Below, piece by piece: positions 20,689-29,028 of a DNA stretch of 64,000 nt. Source of the DNA: Arthrobacter oryzae (GTDB lineage: Bacteria > Actinomycetota > Actinomycetes > Actinomycetales > Micrococcaceae); NCBI RefSeq assembly GCF_003634095.1, contig NZ_RBIR01000010.1, positions 62,001-126,000 on the forward strand. The letters run 5' to 3'. The translations under genes were made by a program, and so were the position numbers. Under the pieces are notes generated by a model. It was not told where the DNA came from. It made no database searches and was given only the letters and a program-made list of their open reading frames with translations. Each line of letters begins with the position of its first letter. Position 1 is the first letter of the stretch.

Positions 20689-21240
20689 TCAGCGGCGCAG
20701 CTTCTCGACGGCGGCCAGGAGACTTTCGACGTCGGCCTCGATTTCGGCAGGCGGACCGGCCGGGCCGCGGCCCAGCATGGCGTTGAAGTAGAGCCCATCC
20801 CCCATATAGAGAACCGCCTTCGCCATGGCGGGCCCGACGTCGGCCGCCAGCAGCTCCAGCCAGCTGGCCTGGCCGGCGGCGAAGCGGCGCTGGGTTTCCT
20901 GATGCGCCACCTCGGCCAGGCGGGTGGCCGCTACGAAGACCCGGTCCATGGGCGTGTCCGCCCAGACGGATGACTTGATGAAATAGGCCGCCGCACCTTC
21001 CGGAGCCGCCGCCATGGCCGCAACGTCCGCCGCCAGAAGCCGGTCCAGCCGTTCCAACAGCACGGCGATCATCGCCTCCTTGGTCGGGAAATGGTAGAGC
21101 AGGCCGCCCTTGGACACGCCTGCCCGCCGCGCGACGGCGTCCAGCGTCGCGGCGCGCTCACCCACTTCAATGAGCAGGGATTCGAAGGCGTCGAGAACGG
21201 CCTCGCGGGCCACGGGTTTCCTGGGCATGCCTCCCATCAT
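20689..21240 (-). CDS. TetR/AcrR-family transcriptional repressor
   Basis: A 183-residue TetR-type regulator. The N-terminal helix-turn-helix is clear (ATLDAVARRAGVSKGGLLYH then FPTKEAMI), followed by a variable ligand-binding domain. The ATG at 21240 was chosen because GGAGG lies 9 bases upstream; a longer start at 21258 would begin before this site. It diverges from the MFS efflux gene, and the 28-bp palindrome between them is the probable operator for both promoters, so it likely represses the pump until a substrate binds. Confidence 0.92.
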   Translation of the reverse strand: MMGGMPRKPVAREAVLDAFESLLIEVGERAATLDAVARRAGVSKGGLLYHFPTKEAMIAVLLERLDRLLAADVAAMAAAPEGAAAYFIKSSVWADTPMDRVFVAATRLAEVAHQETQRRFAAGQASWLELLAADVGPAMAKAVLYMGDGLYFNAMLGRGPAGPPAEIEADVESLLAAVEKLRR

Positions 21241-21262
21241 GCCTGCCCGCCTCCGCATTTCT

Positions 21263-21290
21263 TAACTATACCGTCCAGACGGTACAGTTA
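21263..21290. promoter_or_regulatory. TetR-family operator between repressor and MFS genes
   Basis: Arms TAACTATACCGTC and GACGGTACAGTTA are inverted repeats of 13 bases with one mismatch around a CA centre. It ends 5 bases before the MFS start codon and lies 22 bases upstream of the repressor start, placed to block both. Confidence 0.88.
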
Positions 21291-21295
21291 AACCC

Positions 21296-22906
21296 ATGAG
21301 CATCCCATCGATCACCACAGTCACCAGCAGGCCGGCGGCCTCCCGGCCCCAGGCGCCCTGGCGTGATTGGGTAGCGCTGGCCCTGCTGATGTTCCCCGTC
21401 CTGCTCGTGGCCGTGGACAATACCGCCCTAACGTTCGCCCTGCCGGCCATCGCCCGCAGCCTGTCCGCCTCCGGCGTCCAACTGCTTTGGATCATCGACG
21501 CCTATCCGCTGGTCCTGGCCGGGCTGCTGGTCGCGATGGGCAGCCTGGGCGACAGGATCGGCCGGCGCCGGCTGCTCTTCGTCGGCAGCGCCGGCTTCGC
21601 CGCAGTTTCAGCCGCGACGGCGTTCGCTCCGAGCGCCGAATGGCTGATCGCAGGCCGTGCCGGGCTAGGCCTCTTTGGCGCCATGCTGATGCCGTCCACG
21701 CTCTCCCTGATCCGCAACATCTTCCCGGAGCCCAACCGGCGCAGGCTGGCGGTGGCGATCTGGGCCGCCGGATTCTCCGGGGGCGCCGCTCTCGGCCCCA
21801 TTGCCGGCGGCTGGCTGGTGGAACACTTCTGGTGGGGCGCCGTCCTGCTGGTCGCAGTGCCGATCATCCTGCCCTTGATGCTGCTCGGGCCGCTACTGAT
21901 CCCGGAATCCCGCGATCCAAGCCCCGGCCGTGTCGACGTGCCCAGCATCATCCTGTCCCTGCTGGTCATGGTGCCCATTGTTTACGGGATCAAGGCACTC
22001 GCCACCCACGGGCCCGCCCCGGAGGCCTTTGCGAGCATCGGCGTCGGCCTGATCATGGGCTATGTCTTCATCAGGCGTCAGCGCAACCTGGCCCGAAGCC
22101 ACAATCCAGGCCACAGTCCCGCCCACAAGAGGGGCCACGGGACGGCGCCCATGCTCGATGTCAGTCTCTTCGGCAACCGGATCTTCAGCACGGCCATCAT
22201 CGCCAACGTCCTGGCGCTGTTCTCGTTCAACGGATTCATCTTGTTCCTGGCCCAGCATCTTCAATTGCTGGAGGGCCAGTCCCCTTCGGCCTCCGGCGTC
22301 GCCATGGTCCCTGCCCTGATCGCCACCGTCGTCGCGGGCCTGCTGGTGGTCCCCCTGGTGCGCAGGGTGCGGCCCGGCTTCGTGGTGGCCGGCGGCCTGC
22401 TGTTGAGCGCAGCCGGCTATTTCATGGTGGCGTTCGGGGACCACAGCCACGGCCCCTCGCTGCTCCTGGCCGCCCTCCTGGTTCTTTGCCTGGGCGTGGG
22501 TGCGGCCGAGACAATCTCCAACGACCTGATCCTGGGCGCGGCGCCGGCGGACAAGGCGGGTGCCGCCGCCGCTATTTCCGAGACGGGCTACGAGGTGGGG
22601 TCACTGCTGGGCACGGCGATCCTTGGTTCCATCCTGACCGCCTCTTACCAGGGCAATCTCAGGCTCCCTGAGGGGGTGTCCGGGATGGTCCCCGCCGCGG
22701 CCACCAGCCAGGCCGGTGAAACCCTCGCCGGCGCGGTGGAGCTTGCCCGGATGCTTCCCGCTCCTTTGGCGGAGGCAGTGACGGCGGCCGCGCGCACTGC
22801 CTTCGATTCCGGCGTCCACGTCACGGCTGCCATTGCGCTGGTCCTGATGTCCGGGGCCTGCGTCCTGGCCGCCGTCGTGCTCCGGACGGTGCCGAAGGCC
22901 AGGTAA
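21296..22906 (+). CDS. MFS drug efflux transporter, 14-segment DHA2 class
   Basis: The 536-residue integral membrane protein resembles the EmrB/QacA (DHA2) drug-proton antiporters. The family motifs are DNTALTFALPAIARSL (motif D1), GSLGDRIGRRRLL (motif A), RAGLGLFGAMLMPSTLS (motif B) and AAGFSGGAALGPIAGGWLV (motif C). About 14 hydrophobic segments are present, with a basic loop near residue 265. It is controlled by the divergent TetR-type repressor. The substrate is unknown. Confidence 0.93.
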   Translation: MSIPSITTVTSRPAASRPQAPWRDWVALALLMFPVLLVAVDNTALTFALPAIARSLSASGVQLLWIIDAYPLVLAGLLVAMGSLGDRIGRRRLLFVGSAGFAAVSAATAFAPSAEWLIAGRAGLGLFGAMLMPSTLSLIRNIFPEPNRRRLAVAIWAAGFSGGAALGPIAGGWLVEHFWWGAVLLVAVPIILPLMLLGPLLIPESRDPSPGRVDVPSIILSLLVMVPIVYGIKALATHGPAPEAFASIGVGLIMGYVFIRRQRNLARSHNPGHSPAHKRGHGTAPMLDVSLFGNRIFSTAIIANVLALFSFNGFILFLAQHLQLLEGQSPSASGVAMVPALIATVVAGLLVVPLVRRVRPGFVVAGGLLLSAAGYFMVAFGDHSHGPSLLLAALLVLCLGVGAAETISNDLILGAAPADKAGAAAAISETGYEVGSLLGTAILGSILTASYQGNLRLPEGVSGMVPAAATSQAGETLAGAVELARMLPAPLAEAVTAAARTAFDSGVHVTAAIALVLMSGACVLAAVVLRTVPKAR

Positions 22907-23000
22907 CGCTCAGGCGGGGACGACGCAGATAACCTGCCGCTTCCCGGCAATGCCGTGATAGACCGCATAAAAGGCGGAAACGAAGCCCGGGCTTAAACGA

Positions 23001-23042
23001 CCAGCGTCCGGCGCCGGGGGGAATCCCGGCGCCGGACGCTGG
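23001..23042. terminator. Perfect 18-bp hairpin between MFS and dps genes
   Basis: Arms of 18 bases (CCAGCGTCCGGCGCCGGG and its complement) surround a 6-base loop. TTTAA lies just outside on either strand, so it can serve as a bidirectional terminator for the convergent genes. Confidence 0.85.
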
Positions 23043-23094
23043 CTTTAAGGCCTGGCCCCGCTCTAAGGGCTGGCCGCTCTTTAAGGCTTGGCCG
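23043..23094 (+). repeat. Three degenerate tandem repeats beside the terminator
   Basis: Units of 18, 16 and 18 bases based on CTTTAAGGCYTGGCCSCG run from the hairpin toward the end of dps. No function is evident. Confidence 0.7.
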
Positions 23095-23113
23095 CGCAGC
23101 CCGTTTCCGGGCC

Positions 23114-23593
23114 CTACTTGCTGTCCGGCGTGGTTACGCTGGCGTTGGCCCGCATGGTCTCGGCATTGACCATCCAGGCGTACTGCTCAAACTTGGCGAT
23201 AAACGCGTGCAGCAGGTCAGCGGTGGTGGGGTCTTCCTCGTCCACTTCGTCATGGACCTTGCGCATGGTGCCGACGGCCGCCTCGAGGGCCGCGACGATC
23301 CGCTCAATGGCGTCCTTCGTGTTGATCAGGCCCGCAGGGAACTCGGCGAGTGCGGTGGACTTGGAAACCGTGGAGCTCCGGCCGTCCGGCAGTGCGTGCA
23401 GGGCCCGCATTCGCTCGGCGAGGTCGTCCGCGAATCCCCGGGCGGCGTCGATGATCTCGTCCAACTGGAGGTGGAGATCCCGAAAGTTGGTCCCGACGAT
23501 GTTCCAGTGAGCCTGCTTGCCCTGCACGTGAAGCTCGATCAGGTCCACTAGGACTGCCTGCAGGTTGGCCGTCAGTGTAGGTGTTGCTTTCAT
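23114..23593 (-). CDS. dps: Dps-family ferritin-like DNA-protection protein
   Basis: A 159-residue four-helix protein of the Dps class. It forms dodecamers that oxidise and store iron and protect DNA in starvation or peroxide stress. Ferroxidase-site residues are visible in GKQAHWNIVGTNFRDLH and LQLDEIIDAARGFADDLAER. The ATG at 23593 follows an AGGAGGA-type site. A palindrome lies 126 bases upstream, just after fliA. Confidence 0.96.
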   Translation of the reverse strand: MKATPTLTANLQAVLVDLIELHVQGKQAHWNIVGTNFRDLHLQLDEIIDAARGFADDLAERMRALHALPDGRSSTVSKSTALAEFPAGLINTKDAIERIVAALEAAVGTMRKVHDEVDEEDPTTADLLHAFIAKFEQYAWMVNAETMRANASVTTPDSK

Positions 23594-23718
23594 GCATCCT
23601 CCTGGGTAGAACCGTTACCGTGCGGGCCTGGCACGCCAATTCCTGGCGCACCGGCCGGTGTTTCCGACGCTACCGCAGGGCAGTGACGGGCCGCGAGGGT
23701 TCAGGGAGGAATTTCTCG

Positions 23719-23741
23719 GTCAGCTTACTAAGTAAGCTGAC
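23719..23741. promoter_or_regulatory. Perfect palindrome between fliA and dps
   Basis: Arms GTCAGCTTAC and GTAAGCTGAC (10 bases, no mismatch) flank a TAA centre, 17 bases after the fliA stop and 126 before dps. It looks like an operator for a dimeric (MarR- or TetR-like) regulator. The target promoter is not certain. Confidence 0.6.
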
Positions 23742-23758
23742 TAACCGATCCGGGTGTT

Positions 23759-24577
23759 CTAGACGGCCTCGTTGAGGACGGGCCCCTCGGGGAAGGCAGA
23801 TCGGGTGATACCGCCGGATGTGGACTGTGAAAGCTGCGTCAGGTAGTCGTTGCGGCGCCGCGGCGTAATCCTGGACTGCGGCTCGAACGGCTGGCCGGGG
23901 TCGTCGGCGTAGTGTGCGGTCAGCCCGTCCCGCATGAGCCTGATGGCCTCCGAACGTTGCTGGGACACGGCGGCATGCGTGGACCCAAGTTCCGCGGCCA
24001 GGTCCTTGACCGTCCGGTCGCCGAAGTAGATTTCTTCGACAACATAGCGCATCCGGTCCGGGAGGGACTTCACAGCGGCCCGGAGGTACTGAAGCCGCTC
24101 GTCCGCGAGCACGGAGTGCTCCGGGGAGAGGGTTTCGGCGGCCAGGGTGTCCACCACGGCCTCGTCGAGGGGCGTCAGCGTCCGGGAAGCATCCGCAAGG
24201 GCGGCCTCCACCACGCTCTGCTGGACGCCGAGGGCGGAGGCGATCTCGTCCACGTTGGGGGTACGGCCAAGGGCGGACGACAGCGTTTCCTGCACGGACA
24301 TGGTTTCTTTGATCCGCCGACGGGCGGAACGGGTGGCCCAGTCGCTGGCCCGCATCTCATCCGCGAAGGCGCCAAGGATGCGCCGGCGCGCGAAAGCGCC
24401 AAACGGCACGCCGAGGCCGGGATCGAACGAATCGGCCGAAGTGATCAGGGCAATAGCACCGGCTGAGGCCAAATCATCGCGAGAAAGGTGTGACGCTTTC
24501 GAGCACAAATCTGAGACGAGATACCCCACCAGCGGAAGGTGCTGCGTGACCATCTCGTTGCGTTCCACGCGATTCAA
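23759..24577 (-). CDS. fliA: RNA polymerase sigma factor, FliA/WhiG (sigma-28) type
   Basis: A group-3 sigma factor of about 272 residues. Region 2 is seen in HLPLVGYLVSDLCSKASHLS and ASAGAIALITSADSFDPGLG with FGAFARRRILGAFADEMR; region 3 in LGRTPNVDEIASALG; region 4 in VVEEIYFGDRTVKDLAAELG followed by AAVSQQRSEAIRLM. It should direct late flagellar genes; five matching promoters are in this window. The start is probably TTG 24577 (GGGGGGA upstream), with GTG 24568 or ATG 24553 possible. The tail of about 40 residues after region 4 is unusual. No flgM anti-sigma gene is nearby. Confidence 0.93.
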   Translation of the reverse strand: MNRVERNEMVTQHLPLVGYLVSDLCSKASHLSRDDLASAGAIALITSADSFDPGLGVPFGAFARRRILGAFADEMRASDWATRSARRRIKETMSVQETLSSALGRTPNVDEIASALGVQQSVVEAALADASRTLTPLDEAVVDTLAAETLSPEHSVLADERLQYLRAAVKSLPDRMRYVVEEIYFGDRTVKDLAAELGSTHAAVSQQRSEAIRLMRDGLTAHYADDPGQPFEPQSRITPRRRNDYLTQLSQSTSGGITRSAFPEGPVLNEAV

Positions 24578-24606
24578 TACTGTGTCCCCCCATGAGACCG
24601 GATCCG

Positions 24607-24622
24607 AAGGGTCGAGACCCTT
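24607..24622. promoter_or_regulatory. Short palindrome upstream of fliA
   Basis: AAGGGTC and GACCCTT flank a GA centre, 30 bases upstream of fliA, in the divergent space shared with the second flgN-like gene. It may be an operator for the flagellar master control, or a leader hairpin. Confidence 0.4.
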
Positions 24623-24845
24623 AAAACGCCGAGAGCCGCACCCAAAACGAAACCGAGCTCCCCGCACCGGAGTCAGCGTTCGATGGTTCGACGCTCGATG
24701 AGGGGGTTCGAGAATGGGGCGCAGCGCCCATGGAGGAAACTTATCACCTGATCCAGATTCTGCGTGTACCCTCAGGGAAAAGCTTGGCGAAAAATGCGGG
24801 AGCCGCCCCGGGGCTGTGATTCGGGGGCGGAAGAGAATGGGGCCC

Positions 24846-25361
24846 ATGAGCGCAGGTGATCTCTCCGCGGCACTCTGGCAGGAGCGGCGGCAGCTGGAAT
24901 TGCTCCTGTTCAGGCTGGAAACGCAGCGTCTGCACGTCCAGGCCGGGAACGTGGAGTGGCTGAACTTCATGGCCTCCGAAGTTGAAACCGTGCTGGACCG
25001 TCTGCGCTTCGAGGCCTTGGCCCGGAGTGTCGAATCTGCCGCCGTGGCCGCTGAATGGGGCCTGCCGGCGCAAACCACGCTCGTCGAACTGATTTCGGCC
25101 GCACCTGCCGGGCCTTGGCCTGAGATCCTGCGCGATCATCTGGAGGCCCTGCGCGGGCTGCTTGCCCGGCTGGGCCAGGCCTCCCGCGCGAACGAAGAGG
25201 CGCTGCGGGCCGTTCCCCCGCCGGGACGCTCGGGACCGGCGGGACCTGCCGCAGTGCTGGATCAGCTGACCGCTGCCGGGAATGTGGAGCGGTCCTTGGC
25301 CGTGCTCAGTCGTACGTCCCAGCCCATCCTGGCGCAGTATCTGGGCGTGGAACAGGACTGA
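24846..25361 (+). CDS. FlgN-like protein (second copy)
   Basis: A 171-residue helical protein clearly related to the flgN product at 52972-53460. Both align over about 100 residues from the start (LSAALWQERRQLELLLFRLE against LSALLWRERELLDVLTFKLE, and VAAEWGLP against VAEVWGLP). FlgN is the export chaperone for the hook-filament junction proteins FlgK and FlgL. This copy stands alone on the plus strand between fliA and csrA. The ATG at 24846 aligns exactly with its paralogue's start; ATG 24837 is an alternative. Confidence 0.72.
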   Translation: MSAGDLSAALWQERRQLELLLFRLETQRLHVQAGNVEWLNFMASEVETVLDRLRFEALARSVESAAVAAEWGLPAQTTLVELISAAPAGPWPEILRDHLEALRGLLARLGQASRANEEALRAVPPPGRSGPAGPAAVLDQLTAAGNVERSLAVLSRTSQPILAQYLGVEQD

Positions 25362-25376
25362 TCCGGCGCCCGGTCC

Positions 25377-25643
25377 CTAGCCCGCGGCGGGAGCGGCGGG
25401 ACCTGCAGGTGGTGCGGTCGGCGGCATGAGTCCGCGCAGCGCGTCCTCGGCGTCGGGTCCGGCCGCTGCAGCCGCGAGGTTTGCCGCCGCGATGGCTTCA
25501 ATGACTTCCCGGCGCTGGATGGGAACTCCCCTAGGCGCCTCAATGCCTATCCGCACACCGTCACCGCGGCCTTCCAGAACCGTGATGACGATGCCGTCGC
25601 CGATCATGATCTGTTCGCCCGGCTTGCGTGTAAGTACCAGCAT
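25377..25643 (-). CDS. csrA: CsrA translational regulator with extended tail
   Basis: An 88-residue protein whose first 55 residues are a complete CsrA fold: MLVLTRKPGEQIMIGD, then VRIGIEAPRGVPIQRREV with the RNA-contacting arginines. CsrA dimers bind GGA motifs in mRNA leaders; with FliW as antagonist they control flagellin synthesis, and fliW is at 55785. The Ala/Pro-rich tail of about 30 residues is longer than usual. It is the last gene of the minus-strand flagellar operon, 9 bases after the flhF-like gene. Confidence 0.94.
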   Translation of the reverse strand: MLVLTRKPGEQIMIGDGIVITVLEGRGDGVRIGIEAPRGVPIQRREVIEAIAAANLAAAAAGPDAEDALRGLMPPTAPPAGPAAPAAG

Positions 25644-25652
25644 CTTCTCAAT

Positions 25653-26906
25653 CTACCCTTCGCCGCGGGGAGCATCGGACGAATCCCGCCGGTTCTGCCG
25701 CGTCGGTTCCGGTCCGGCGGGGCGCCCGTCGATCCAGCCCACGGGCAGTCCCAAGCCGTTAACCGTTTCCGGGGACCCGGTCTCCGAGGCGCCGACCACG
25801 GCCACGGCGGTCACGTTGAGCTGAGCCGCGAGCACGCCGACCCAGCGCGACGTGTCCTGGTGCTTGCGTCCCGCATCGACCACAACCCAGACCTGGTCTG
25901 CCGAAAGCGCGGCGACGGACTGCACCCGGGCCAGGGTGTTCCGGGCCCTGCCGAGTCCGAACGCCACCAAGACCGTGCGTTCGCTGACCACCGCGTGAGC
26001 GCGTGCGGCCGTGGCGCTCTGGCGTCCGTCCACGTGCAGGTGGCCGTAGGCGGAGAGCTCACCGGCGGTGCGCACATCGGCACCGCCTGCGGCCGTGGAC
26101 ATTGCCAGGGCGGCGTCCATGGCGTCCTCTCCCAGCCCCACCAGAACCACGAGATCGCCGACGCCGGTCAGCGGTGCCGGCACGACGCCCGCCGGCGGCG
26201 TGGCCTCGGCGTCCCGCCCACCAACGGCGGTGTTCCCACGCACTGCGGCGCCGGGATCAGTGGCTGCAGGCGTTGAGGCAGCAGGAGTTGAGGCAGGGGG
26301 CGCTGAGGCAGCGGGCATTGGACGGGAGGCAGGCCGTTCAACGGGGACAGCGGCGGGCGCTGCCGCGGTCCGGAGCCCGGCGCCCAGCTGCTCCAGCAGT
26401 TCGGCGAAGTCCCGCGACTCGGTGGAGACGCCGGAACCGGCCGGCCGGTGCAGGCCCAGCTCAGCGGCGTCCGCCTCTTCCAGCAGGGCGGCGATGGCCG
26501 AGCCGTGCAGCTGATGGGACGGGCCCCCGGCTGCGGTCTTCCCTGCGCCGTTTTTTGCCTCGCCGTTCCTCCCCCCGCCGTTCGTCCTCTCGTCGGTCCC
26601 TGCAGTGGCCCCTGCCGTGGTCCCCGTGGAGGGTCCCGCACTCGCCGCGGAGGGCCCCGTGGCGGCGGTGCCGGCTTCGGCCGCTGCCAGGATGTCGGCG
26701 TCGGGCACTACTTCGCCGGTGACCACCTCATGTTTGGGCAGGACCTCAACCACGGCCTCGTAGCGGTCCTGGGCGAAGAGCCCGGCGATTCCGGGGCTGA
26801 TGACCCGTTCGGCGGACACGATCCGGGCTGCGGGACCGTACTGCTTTTCCGCCTTGTGGCGGATCTCCTCGAGCGAGGCTCCCTTAAGCCGATAGCGGTT
26901 CGGCAT
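25653..26906 (-). CDS. FlhF-like protein lacking the GTPase P-loop
   Basis: The 417-residue protein sits where flhF is expected, after flhA and overlapping it by 23 bases. Its N-terminus (RYRLKGASLEEIRHKAEKQY and GPAARIVSAERV) matches the FlhF B domain, and a Thr/Ala/Gly-rich linker follows as in FlhF. The C-terminal domain, however, reads VVLVGLGEDAMDAALAMSTA where a GxxGxGKTT P-loop should be, and the later strands (VWVVVDAGRKHQDT) also lack the canonical G motifs. So it likely cannot bind GTP like FlhF. A role in flagellar placement is inferred only from position. Confidence 0.7.
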   Translation of the reverse strand: MPNRYRLKGASLEEIRHKAEKQYGPAARIVSAERVISPGIAGLFAQDRYEAVVEVLPKHEVVTGEVVPDADILAAAEAGTAATGPSAASAGPSTGTTAGATAGTDERTNGGGRNGEAKNGAGKTAAGGPSHQLHGSAIAALLEEADAAELGLHRPAGSGVSTESRDFAELLEQLGAGLRTAAAPAAVPVERPASRPMPAASAPPASTPAASTPAATDPGAAVRGNTAVGGRDAEATPPAGVVPAPLTGVGDLVVLVGLGEDAMDAALAMSTAAGGADVRTAGELSAYGHLHVDGRQSATAARAHAVVSERTVLVAFGLGRARNTLARVQSVAALSADQVWVVVDAGRKHQDTSRWVGVLAAQLNVTAVAVVGASETGSPETVNGLGLPVGWIDGRPAGPEPTRQNRRDSSDAPRGEG

Positions 26907-28932
26907 GGCGCACGACTCCTACTGTTTCGATCCGGACATTGGCGGAGGTCACCTCGCGGTAGGACAGCACGGGTACGGAGCCCGGCTGCGAGCCGAGGAG
27001 GCGGTGGATGGCGGGCCGGAGAGCCGGGGCGCACACGAGCACGGCCTGGCGGTTCGCGGCGGCCGCCGCGTCCACGGCGGAGCCGACGGAGCGCAGCACG
27101 GCGTCGAGGCGGTCCTGCCCCATGACGATCTGGCTGCCTCCTTCGGCGGGTCGCATGTCCTCGAGCATGTGCTGTTCCAGGACGGGGTCGATCATGATGA
27201 CGTTGAGCACGGGGCCGTCCATGAATTTGGCAGTGAGGGCAGGACCGAGGGCCTGCCGGGCCGCTTCGACGAGCGACTCCGGGTCCGTGGAAATTTTGGC
27301 GCGGAGCGTGAGGGCCTCGTAGATCCGGGGAAGGTCGTTGATGGGCACCTGCTCGTCCAGCAGGCCCTGAAGGACGCGCTGCAGCTCGGCGAGCGAGAGC
27401 AGCGCCGGCGTGAGCTCGTCGACGGCGGACGGGCTTTGCTTCCGCACGCCCTCGGTCAGCACGCGGACATCTTCGCGGGAGAGCAGCCGGGCCGCGTTCG
27501 CGGAGACGATCGACGACAGGTGGGTGACCAGGACGGATACCCGGTCGATCACCGTGGCGCCGGTCATTTCGGCGTTGTGGCGCATCTCCCCCGGGATCCA
27601 CTTCCCCGCGAGCCCGAACACGGGCTCGATCATCGCCGGGCCGGGGAGCGAATCCAGGTTCTCGCCCAAGGCGAGCATCTGGCCGCCGGGGGCCGTGCCG
27701 CGTCCGGCTTCCACGCCCGCGATTCGGATGGAATACGTGGCCGGCGGCAGGTCCACGCTGTCCCTCGTGCGCACCGGCGGGATGACCAGGCCCAGTTCCA
27801 TGGCGATCTTGTGCCGGAGGGACCGGACCCGGGCCAGGAGGTCGTCGGAGGCGCCGGAGACCATGTCCACCAGGTCCGGTGCCAGTAGGATCTCCACCGG
27901 ATGGATGCGCATGTCCTCCATGAGCTTGTCGTTGGGATCCATCTCCGGGAAGTTCAGCGCGGTCGACGCGGCCTCCCGGGCCGTCTCTTCCCGCTGCTGG
28001 GTGGCCGCGGTGCGTCGGGAGGCAAGGATCAGTCCGGCACCGACGAGAATGAACGGGACGGGCGGCATGCCGGGGATCAGTGCCATGGCGAGGGCGGCGA
28101 CGCCGGCGATCATGAGCGCGTTGGGCGACTGCATCAGCTGGGTGGAGGCCGTCCGGCCCATGTCCGACTCGGCGTTGGACCGGGTCACGATCATGCCGGT
28201 GGAGACGGCCATGAGCAGCGCTGGGATCTGCGTGACGAGCCCGTCGCCCATGGTCAGCAGCCCATAGGTGTTCAGGGCGTCACCGACGTCCAGGCCGCGC
28301 TGGATCATGCCGATGGCGATGCCGCCGACGAAGTTGATGATGATAATGATGATGCCCGCGATGGCGTCGCCCTTGACGAACTTCGAGGCACCGTCCATAG
28401 CGCCGTAGAAGTCGGCCTCGGCGGAGACCTCGGCCCGCCGTTCCCGGGCCTGGGTGTCGGTCAGGAGTCCCGCGTTGAGGTCGGCGTCGATCGCCATCTG
28501 CTTGCCGGGCATGGCGTCGAGGGTGAAGCGTGCGCCCACTTCGGCCACGCGCTCGGCACCCTTGGTGACGACGACGAACTGGATGACCACGAGGATCAGG
28601 AACACCACCGCGCCAATGATCATGGAACCGCCGACTGTCACCTTGCCGAAGGCGTCGATGACCTGCCCGGCGTAGCCGTTGCCCAGGACCAGACGGGTGG
28701 AGGCGACGTTGAGTCCCAGCCGGAACAGCGTGGCCACCAGCAGCAGGGACGGGAACACGGAGAAGTCCAGCGGCTTCTTCACGAACATGCTGGTCAGCAG
28801 GACCAGCAGTGCCAGCAGGATGTTGCAGACAATGAGGAAGTCCAGGAGCGGCGCGGGCACGGGAACCACCAGCAGCAGCACGATCCCCACGATGCCGATG
28901 GGCACCACCAGCCGGTTCAGCCTGTTGTTCAT
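26884..28932 (-). CDS. flhA: Flagellar type III export apparatus protein FlhA
   Basis: The 682-residue export-gate protein has an N-terminal membrane half with about eight hydrophobic segments, the conserved loop SEADFYGAMDGASKFVKGDA, and a cytosolic C-terminal half (from about 330) that docks chaperone-substrate complexes. The length is normal. The ATG at 28932 follows GAAAGGACC. The upstream spacer of 96 bases after flhB shows no sigma-28 promoter. Confidence 0.98.
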   Translation of the reverse strand: MNNRLNRLVVPIGIVGIVLLLVVPVPAPLLDFLIVCNILLALLVLLTSMFVKKPLDFSVFPSLLLVATLFRLGLNVASTRLVLGNGYAGQVIDAFGKVTVGGSMIIGAVVFLILVVIQFVVVTKGAERVAEVGARFTLDAMPGKQMAIDADLNAGLLTDTQARERRAEVSAEADFYGAMDGASKFVKGDAIAGIIIIIINFVGGIAIGMIQRGLDVGDALNTYGLLTMGDGLVTQIPALLMAVSTGMIVTRSNAESDMGRTASTQLMQSPNALMIAGVAALAMALIPGMPPVPFILVGAGLILASRRTAATQQREETAREAASTALNFPEMDPNDKLMEDMRIHPVEILLAPDLVDMVSGASDDLLARVRSLRHKIAMELGLVIPPVRTRDSVDLPPATYSIRIAGVEAGRGTAPGGQMLALGENLDSLPGPAMIEPVFGLAGKWIPGEMRHNAEMTGATVIDRVSVLVTHLSSIVSANAARLLSREDVRVLTEGVRKQSPSAVDELTPALLSLAELQRVLQGLLDEQVPINDLPRIYEALTLRAKISTDPESLVEAARQALGPALTAKFMDGPVLNVIMIDPVLEQHMLEDMRPAEGGSQIVMGQDRLDAVLRSVGSAVDAAAAANRQAVLVCAPALRPAIHRLLGSQPGSVPVLSYREVTSANVRIETVGVVRHAEPLSA

Positions 28933-29028
28933 GGTGCGGTCCTTTCACAGACGCTGATTCCCAAAGTTTTCACGCCGTGCCTTACGCCGCGCGTCCGGTG
29001 TTTCGCCGTGTGTTTCATACGGTCTGTC

